Source of the DNA: Bretschneidera sinensis
Taxonomy: Eukaryota > Streptophyta > Magnoliopsida > Brassicales > Akaniaceae
Direction: 5' to 3'
DNA: 64,000 nucleotides
Assembly (NCBI GenBank): GCA_023935145.1
Contig: CM043698.1
Coordinates: 145,199,625-145,263,624, forward strand
In this document: positions 55,973 to 64,000 of the stretch, piece after piece
How positions within the stretch are numbered: the first letter of the stretch is position 1
Layout: each line of letters starts with the position of its first letter
The notes under the pieces: model-generated
Told to the model about the DNA's origin: nothing
Database searches by the model: none
What the model saw: only the letters and a program-made list of their open reading frames with translations
Program-made: the position numbers and the translations under genes

Positions 55973-56944
55973 CGTCAATTATAGAAGAAGCAAGAAGAAG
56001 AGAGAGAGAGAACAATCAAAGGAAGAAAGATGACAGACTCATTGCAGGTGATGTTTAAGAACTGATAATATATGCACAATTACCTTATCGCAATATAATC
56101 TGCAATTATTTCTTACCAACAAAGCTAATGAATTTCTTTGTTTAAAGAAAATCTCTAGGTAGATACTTTGTTTTTACTAAGGCAACAAATGCACAAGTGG
56201 TGCATAAAGAAATCTGTCGAAGGAAAAATATCAGAAACTAGACGGCTAGGACAAATAAGACAGTACTTGGCACTCTTTTTTAATCTTACGTATATTTTAG
56301 GAGATGAATAAAACTTTTATTACAATATATAAAAAAGAAAAGAGATGGATGAAAGTTATTATCAGCTAGGAGAGCCTTCCATGATGAAAGACAATTTCAT
56401 GGAAATATGCTCATGATTCAAAAGAATGAAAAATTAAAAGCAGTTTAATTGCGGAAAATATTTTTTTATTTTTTATCGCAGAAAATATTCTTTTAAACAT
56501 TTTTTCAACAATTTGCACATTTTTTTTATCAAAATTTAAAATTCTGTTTTTAGCATAATATTAAAAAAATTCTCAGCTTTTATAGATATAAGCTTGGCCT
56601 TAAAAATTACTTCATTCTCCACAATTCGGCTAAAAAGAAAACTGACAAAAATAAAACCTAGAACACTGCAATTACCATTGCAAGATTCGTTTCAAACTAA
56701 AATTGATCTTCTCATGTCTCTTGACTCGTACTTCGTTTGTTTGTGAAAACATTTATCCTTTCTGTTATCTACACATAAAGGAAAATGATCTGGTGATGTG
56801 TTATCTTACAGTGGAAAGGGAACAAAATATGGAAAAAATATTGAATTACTTTTCCTCATAATTCAATACAAAAGACCAGACAGATAACAGTCAACACAGA
56901 AGAAAAGGATTTGGTTTCAATCCTTCACTTGAAAACTTTCAAAC
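55973..56944. other. Intergenic, A+T-rich
   Basis: No gene supported. A (GA)n-like stretch at 55984-56010 lies upstream of the DUF2921 start and could be its 5' UTR. Confidence 0.4.
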
Positions 56945-57593
56945 TCCATAATATTCAACCAAATTAATCAGAAAATCTGTACAGATAAATGAACACAACA
57001 CCATTTAGTTGCAACTTCAAAGAAAACATTTCTGCAAATCAACCAGAGTGACAGTACAAATAGGTTGAAAAAAACAAAATTAATACTAAATAACTTTTAA
57101 CTGCTAAAATTCGAAAGAATATCTCTCATACCTTAAATCCATTTACAACTCCATTATTCTCAAACCAAATAAACCCAAGCCAAAACTAGTGACAGATCCA
57201 AGAGCCACATTGTAAATAAAAGAAAACCTTGATGTAATTAAACAAAAATACCACTGTAAATAAGGGAAAGATGGATGTAATTAAATAATAATACCATTGA
57301 GTTGCTTTATATTTTAACTTGAGGGGAAAATCTTCTCCATCCGAACAGAACAATGTACTTAATAAATTAGAAATTGAACGCATAGGCCCATCCACATCGA
57401 CACCTATATACAATGTCCAAGAAGTATATCCAAGCATCCTACAGATAAAAGCGTATGATACTCCATGATATAAGTTTATACTTTATACTACCAAATATGA
57501 TTTCGAAAACGTAAGTTTGCATGTCTTAGACCTAAGATGTTTTGCATCATATGTCAAAAACTCAAAATTGTTACTTCCAAAAAAAGAAATCAT

Positions 57594-57887
57594 TCATATT
57601 GAAGCCTTAGGCATATAAGCCACTTGATTGTTCCCCTTTTTTGCATTGTTAAGGTATTTATCAGTGTCCTTAACTCCAATATGAGAGAATTCTTTCACAA
57701 GCATACCAATGTATCCTGCCACAGAATCCTTAAAACCCTGTGAGCAGCTCTTGCCACCCTCCTCTATGTCTTGAACCCCACCTTTGACCAGACATCCCAC
57801 AGGAGCACCGTCCGTGTATGCTTTACACGCAGCCAAAATATCTTGAGAACGGTTGTAAAAATGGCCTACAACATAGTCCTCAAAATG
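57594..57887 (-). pseudogene. Last exon of a UBE2O/PHO2-type E2 ubiquitin-conjugating enzyme gene
   Basis: 98 codons after a CTGCAG acceptor, reading HFEDYVVGHFYNRSQDIL, then CKAYTDGAPVGCLVKGGVQD, CSQGFKDSVAGYIGMLVKEF and a stop at 57594. This matches the conserved end of plant UBC24/25/26-type E2 proteins, which lies after the catalytic UBC fold. No catalytic Cys region or upstream exon was found before block copy 3 begins at 58392. The exon itself is intact, so this is a gene fragment. Its downstream flank (57310-56945) is duplicated at 52244-52587. Confidence 0.65.
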
Positions 57888-58391
57888 CTGCAGCCAAACA
57901 TGACATACAATGATTAGATATTAAATCTAAAAGAGGGGACTAAAAGATAACAACTGCATGCCAATCAAACATGAAAACGACAACTTCCAACTTCTGAGGA
58001 TAATGACAAACGTCTCTGATTCGCAATTGCAAAGTTGCAGCATTATGAGAATTATACTTCATCTTAGGTTTACTTGCTAGGTATGAATAAGGAGATTTAC
58101 TACCAGAAAAATTATGGGGTTTTATCAAAATTGCACCTTATTCTTTAAATTGCGTCAATTAACACCCTTCCATTTGAGGTAACACCAAATATGACCCTAC
58201 CGTTAGCGTTGCTGCACGTGTGAATCTGAAAGCCAAAATGAATTAATGCAAAATGCTATACCCGTTGATTTCATTTGGCTTTAGTTTACCCCAGTGGACA
58301 AAAAACAAAGGAGACTGATTCGTACAACAGATAGAAACCACTGAAAATGCACAATAGCACAAAATATCTATGTAATCACCGTGCTCATATT
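57888..58391. other. Probable intron sequence of the E2 fragment
   Basis: Non-coding. It ends at the border of block copy 3, so any upstream exon has been cut away. Confidence 0.4.
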
Positions 58392-61300
58392 ATGTAAGTG
58401 GATGATCTCTTTGTAAATTGACTTATTTACAATAGGATTCATTTTGTCACTATTTTTATTGATATTTTTGTAAAGTTCAAATGAAACAATTGGTGATTTC
58501 TAGTTGTAAATAATATATTTGCATTTGTTAGAGTCATTAATGAGCTAACCATGATAGTTTTATAAATTAAATTTCATTTTTCTACTTTGAAAATTGTCAC
58601 CCATATCCCATTTATGTCGTTTATTTTTTATTCATTAGATCTCTAATGTTATAAATTCGTTTTAATTGAAATCTTCTTATTTAATTTTGTTGAGTTTAAC
58701 CTAACAAGTTTGATATGAAGTGTTTATTTATCATAAATTTCCAGAACAATACCTAATTAACTTATTAAAATTCTTAAATTTCATCTCGAACGATGAGGCG
58801 AAGCTCAAACCCTAATTTATTAAAATGACTCAAATTTTTCTTATTCAATATTATTTCATGGTTACTTTTTCTATCAACCCAAACAATTATTATGAAAAAT
58901 TTGTAAGCCATAAACCTTCACACGTCCCGAATGGAATAAATCTATGGAGAAGGTTCTTTGGATATTGCAACTATGCTTGAAGGTAGATGCAATCATGTGA
59001 ATGATCCAATAGAAATGCATTTATAACGTGAAAGACTCAATTGAGACAAACCAAAAATGATTATGAACGCAAACAAAATGGCTGACAATATTCTGGGAAC
59101 ACTAGTTTATATATCTCTCTTAATCTAACAAGTTTTAATTATTGAGTTAAGCATTATGTCTATTATGTTTCATGGTAAAGAGAAAGGAAAAGAGTGAAAG
59201 ATGTGTTTTCTCCGATCAATTTGAAATAGCAAATAATTTGAGATATATAATTTGATCATTTGATCAAATTGTTTTATAGCAAGATTTATACTTTACTTAA
59301 AAAATTTGTGATACTACATTTTTAAAAGATTCTATTTGTTTTTTAATTTTATTGAATTTGGAACATACTTTTATGAGAAGAGAATGGTAATTATTGGCCT
59401 AAAGCACCAAACTAAAAAAATATAAACTTTTAACATTAGAATTTTGTAAACCATAATATAAATGTGCATGAAATACCAACCTTAAAAATATAAATATTTG
59501 AAAAATATAGAATTCGAGCTTAGAAAGGAAATTATTCGATACTTTATAAACATAGTTCTTTCCTTTTATATTTACGTGGGATTCACTCAATAAATTATTG
59601 GGTAAATTATATTAATCTTATGGTTATACTTACCTCACACAATTACTAAAATATACATTTATCCACATGTCGTTAGCCTTCTGTTAATCAATTGCTCAAA
59701 ATCCAGTCAAATTTTGTGCCAACTAATTAAAACTTATTGAAAACCCAACTTTAACCTTAATAATTTCAAAATCCAATCAAACTTTTTACCCAAGTAGCAC
59801 TCAAATTTTGATTGTATTTTGAAATGATTAAGTGTACAGTTGGGTTTCCAATAAGTTTTGATGAGTTGGCATAAACTTTGACTGAATTTTGAATAGTTAA
59901 CTAAGGCTAACGATAAGTAAGTAAGTGTATATTTTAAAAACTATGTGAGGTAAGTATAAACATAGATTAATCTCATGTAGGTTAATGTAATTTACCCTAA
60001 ATTATTATATGGTCCTCATATGAATATGAAAAAAAAAGAACAAAATTCTCATAATTTTTTGATTTATGAAAACTTGAAGATGATTGTTAAACTAAAAAAT
60101 TATCGTTTATGAATATTATTCTTAACAATATTGTTTACACGTAGATCTTTTTTTTTTTTTTTTTTGTGTTAGTGGCACTAAGACAATTAGGACATGCTTT
60201 TAACTAGGTGGACAAATTACGACACCACATAAATTTATGAATGAATTTGTCTAATTTGATGACTTAGTTAAAAAAAAGAAGGAAAGAAAAGGTCAGTGAA
60301 GTTAAGTGTACTTTTAACATATTAAAAAAAAGATAGAGTCCAAATCCAAAGCAAATTCATTTTTTTTAATTCTCACAGCAAAAAATAAATAAATAAACAA
60401 AAATCCAACAAATTAACTTTCTAAAGTAGTAATTGAGTCCTTAACTTCTTTCAAATGCTATACCAACCATGAAGAAAAAGATGTTTTAATTTTTGTGTGT
60501 GTGTGTGATAGGAACCGTGAAAAGAATTTGACTCTTGCCTTTACAGTTTTTGTTTTGCTTTTGTGAGGTTAACTCTTGCGCTTATTGCTCTTGTTCTTCT
60601 CCTAGTACTAGATCATTGTTTGGTTCAGATTTTTAATAAATTCCCAGAAGAAGAGAGTGAGGCTCTAATAACACTATGGATGTTGTTGCATTCAAAATAA
60701 TCCGAAACACTAAATAACCTGACCCTAACTAACTCCAAATCTATCCTAATCTAAGATCAAATTGTTTGAAAGGGCAAGTGAGGCATTTGTAGGCATCATG
60801 CTCCTGAGTTATCCTAAAAAATTGAATTAACTCACACTCAACTTGGAACCATAAGAAAATATAATAAATTTGTTAATTTATATTTTTATGGTAAAACACA
60901 CGTTTTTTTATGTATGCATTTAACCACAAAATGTATATATTTGTAAGATAAAATTACCTTCTTTTTTTTATCAAGACACTTTAGATACCACCTTAAAACA
61001 TATTTGACGAATTTTGTGACAGAGTTGGTTGTAATTTATAAACGAAGTCGATTAATAATTATTATTTTTTAATTTACAACAATAATCTAACCTATCTTTA
61101 ATCTCTTTCAGATTTGTTTTATGTCACTATAAATTTGATCTCCAATTTAATTCTCAAACGGAAATGATCAAAATTCAGTTTATACTTACTCACACAATAA
61201 TTGTCATAACCAGCTAAAAAATTCTCTCGTCACAATATCAAAGATTTGTGTTGTACAAGCCCCAGAGTCTTAGTTTCAGAAAATTGAATAGTAAAAAATA

Positions 61301-62169
61301 TTATTTGAAATCTATTTGTTTATAGTCTTATTTTTTCTTAATTTTTTCTTTAACATCCAAGGAAAAAAAGAAAGAAAAGTCTTCAGTTTTTGTTTTTTTT
61401 TCTTTCTTTTCATTTTTTTTTATTTCTGAAAAATTCATCTACATAAGAGCAAAAAATACCAAGCTGATCAACGATGACTAATCTACAGTGAAAGTCTCCT
61501 CCAAATTGCTCTTTGTTTCCATGTAATTCCACTAAGAGTACTAGTCATTTTCACAATGTACTGTTAAGAATCTAGAACATAGAAGAAAAATGGGGATTTG
61601 AAACATCAACGACGACTCTCAAGTCTTCGTCCATGAAACTCTCCTCTAATTAATTCACCTCTCTCAATGGAGTTGGATTATTTATTAATTAATAACTAAA
61701 TATGCTTAGTATTACAAACGAAATCTATAAAGTTATTTTTTTTTAAACTTCGAGTATAATTAAGTTAAAATCATTTGATTGTGATAGTTTATTTTCAAAA
61801 TACATTAAGTCAAATAAAAAAAATTGAAAAAAAATAATTAACTAATTAATTATAATCCCAACTTGAGTTAAAAAAATTTATAATTTTTTATTTGTTTTTT
61901 CAAACATAACAAATTTAAAGATTGTTAGGAAATTAATCAAAATTCTTTCTTTAATTTAATTGATGAACCGTTTAAAAGGATAAAAAAATATATTATGTTA
62001 AATTAAGTCATTCAAAAAAATATGTATGGTTTTAGATATTCTAGATATGCCCTTTATATGTCTTTGAAATTAAGCTTGCTATAGAGATGCCCTTTATATG
62101 TCTGCAGAAGTAAGCCTAGGGCTAGGATTCTAGTAAGCTTTGAAAATTTGACTAATCCTAGGGAGTGTA

Positions 62170-62205
<36 letters not shown>

Positions 62206-64000
62206 TAAGTAAGAACAAAAAAAAACAAAGCAAAGACTTTGGATTATGTTTAAGGCCCCAGTTTAGAACAATTTCTTCCTAAATAGAATAAAAACTGAAA
62301 CGTTTAATGCCAATCATTTTATCTCTAACATCAGGCTTAATGAAATTAGAACAATTTCCTTATATTTTTTGTTAAGAAATCAGGCCTGATCCTACACTGA
62401 AAAGTTTTTTTTTTTTTTTTTGCCTTGATTAGCTTTAAATTAATTATGAACTTTTAGCTATCAATTTTATTTGAAATAAATAATTAAAAAATGTAGTAAA
62501 TTTGTTGTTAGAAAAATGTTTTATTTTTATCATCTTCTTCAATTTTGTTTTAGTTAGAAGTTTTTTTTTTATAAAAAAAAGCAAACATTAAAACAATCAC
62601 ATATTAGTCTAGTGATCATAAAATTCTCTTTTGTAATGTCTGAAGTCATTACATTATCTTTTTTAATGACATTGCCTTGATTTACCTTTTAACTTTTGCA
62701 CTTGTAAGGACAATGTTCTTTGTTGGATCAATTATACTTGTTTTGTCTAGTGTAGTCGCAGTTGGTATGTAATTTGTAATTGAATGCAAAAATATTTCAA
62801 TAAGTTGAGAAAGCTTGGATGAGAAAGAACATTGATAAATTACATTAAGGCAAGTTACATTGAGAAAAAATATGATCTATGTTATTATCAATTTATCAAA
62901 TTGTGAAAGTCGTGTTGTATTTTTTATTTTAATTTTTGAGAATTTTTTACATGATATGGGGAGAAGGGTTTGAGCATTTCTGATTTATGGTATATAATTT
63001 TTTTTTTGAAATTTTGAAAATAGAATAATACTAATTATTTTCAAGTATTTGGTGTGTGCTAGAAAAATATATTTAGTAAACATGAAAAAATAAAATTAAT
63101 ATAGATTTCAAATTTAAACTCAAAGCTGAAAACAGTTACAAGAAGATATATCCAAACAGTTTTCTATTTTCAAAACAGTTTTCAAAATAAAATTATTCAA
63201 ATAATATTTCATTGTTTTCTGTTTTTAGAAACAGTTTTTGAGTTACAATTATCTAAACATGTTTTTTCAAAAGACATTAGAAAACTGTTTTCGGTTTTCA
63301 TTTTCGAAAATATTTTTCGAAAATTGAAAATAAAAAACTAGTACCCAAACATACCGTGCTTTTCATTATTTTGTGATAAAACATAAATTGTTCTTTGCTC
63401 TATTGACAAAGAAAGTGACGAAACTGCTATTTACCAAAAAAGAAAAATATCCTAAAGGTGAATTGTTTGTTATAGAGAGGTTCCGAATATTGATTTTTTT
63501 TTTGTTATTCAAAATCAATTGTAAATATCAAAACTATCTTAGAAAGTCTTTTTGTTCTTTGTGAGCTTTTATTCACGAGTTTACAATGCTTCTGATAGAT
63601 ATCTATGTATCAAACGGTACTCTAAAGCTTTGATTGGGAGAGGGAAAAAATAAGAGGGAAATGATAGCAAAATAAAATGATTGATTTTTTCATTTTTTGT
63701 TTGGTAAAATAAATAAAAAATAAGAGAAAATAAGAAAAAACAAAAAACAAAAATAAAATTTTTTAATTTAAAATTTTCGCTTGTACTCATACTCCCTTAA
63801 TTTGGAGTTATTATGATTTGTTTCATTTGAAAAAATAATATTAATCATTTCACTCTTCTTTCATTTTTATCTTTATTCATTTTATTTTAATTCTGTTTAT
63901 TTTATCTTACTTGTCATTTTTACATATTGAAGTATAAAAAATTTGAAGCTAATTTTGGTATATTATATGCAGCTTACCAATTAGATTTAGGATATATTTT
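58392..64000. repeat. Duplicated block, copy 3
   Basis: Homologous to copy 1 from 31990 on (first shared bases ATGTAAGTGGATGATCTC) and continuing past the window end. It is collinear but lacks the hAT element, Copia-4 and the solo LTR. No coding gene was recognised; it contains poly-A/T runs and a (TA)n at 62171-62201. Confidence 0.9.
62171..62201. repeat. (TA)n microsatellite at the paralogous site
   Basis: About fifteen TA units, without the GT part seen in copy 1. Confidence 0.88.

Noticed and set aside
1..64000. tRNA or rRNA genes
   Set aside because: None was recognised by eye. The tRNA-like matches are retrotransposon primer sites.

Overview
This is nuclear DNA of a flowering plant, most likely a eudicot. 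The reasons are plant-type LTR retrotransposons with tRNA-Asp and initiator-tRNA-Met primer sites, a coiled-coil NBS-LRR resistance gene, pieces of plant-type genes (CMP-KDO synthetase, TRF4/5-like nucleotidyltransferase, GT47 exostosin, DUF2921, UBE2O/PHO2-type E2), spliceosomal introns and long A+T-rich spacers. The species cannot be named from this window. There is no sign of bacterial or organellar DNA.

Layout. 1-8083: a Ty3/gypsy element (Gypsy-1) with gag and protease but no reverse transcriptase, RNase H or integrase, plus a second downstream ORF and many copies of a 14-bp motif. It sits inside a reverse-strand Ty1/copia element (Copia-1, to about 10880). 10888-17214: remains of a CMP-KDO synthetase gene (minus strand) split by a second copia element (Copia-2, 11836-17078). 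17957-22556: a decayed third copia element (Copia-3). 24625-31686: a complete but disabled intron-containing TRF4/5-like gene (minus strand, 13 exon remnants), with a Tourist-like MITE in an intron. 31990-64000: a duplicated A+T-rich block in two long copies, one medium copy and one short piece. Copy 1 carries three insertions absent from its sister copies: a 1.76-kb non-autonomous hAT element, an internally inverted copia element (Copia-4) with a perfect 5-bp target duplication, and a 2.35-kb probable solo LTR. Among the blocks lie an intact CC-NBS-LRR gene (47068-49947), a copy of its 5' end, and fragments of a GT47 exostosin, a DUF2921 gene and an E2 enzyme gene.

Function. Only the NBS-LRR gene looks intact and functional. 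The PR-integrase and RT-RNase H ORFs of Copia-4 are long but in opposite orientations, so they cannot make one polyprotein. Everything else is transposon or pseudogene. The story is turnover at a resistance-gene locus: segmental duplication that mixes gene fragments, then transposon insertions whose empty sites are still present in the paralogous copies of the same window. Exon borders, junctions and identities were read by eye, without alignment software; RNA evidence is lacking.
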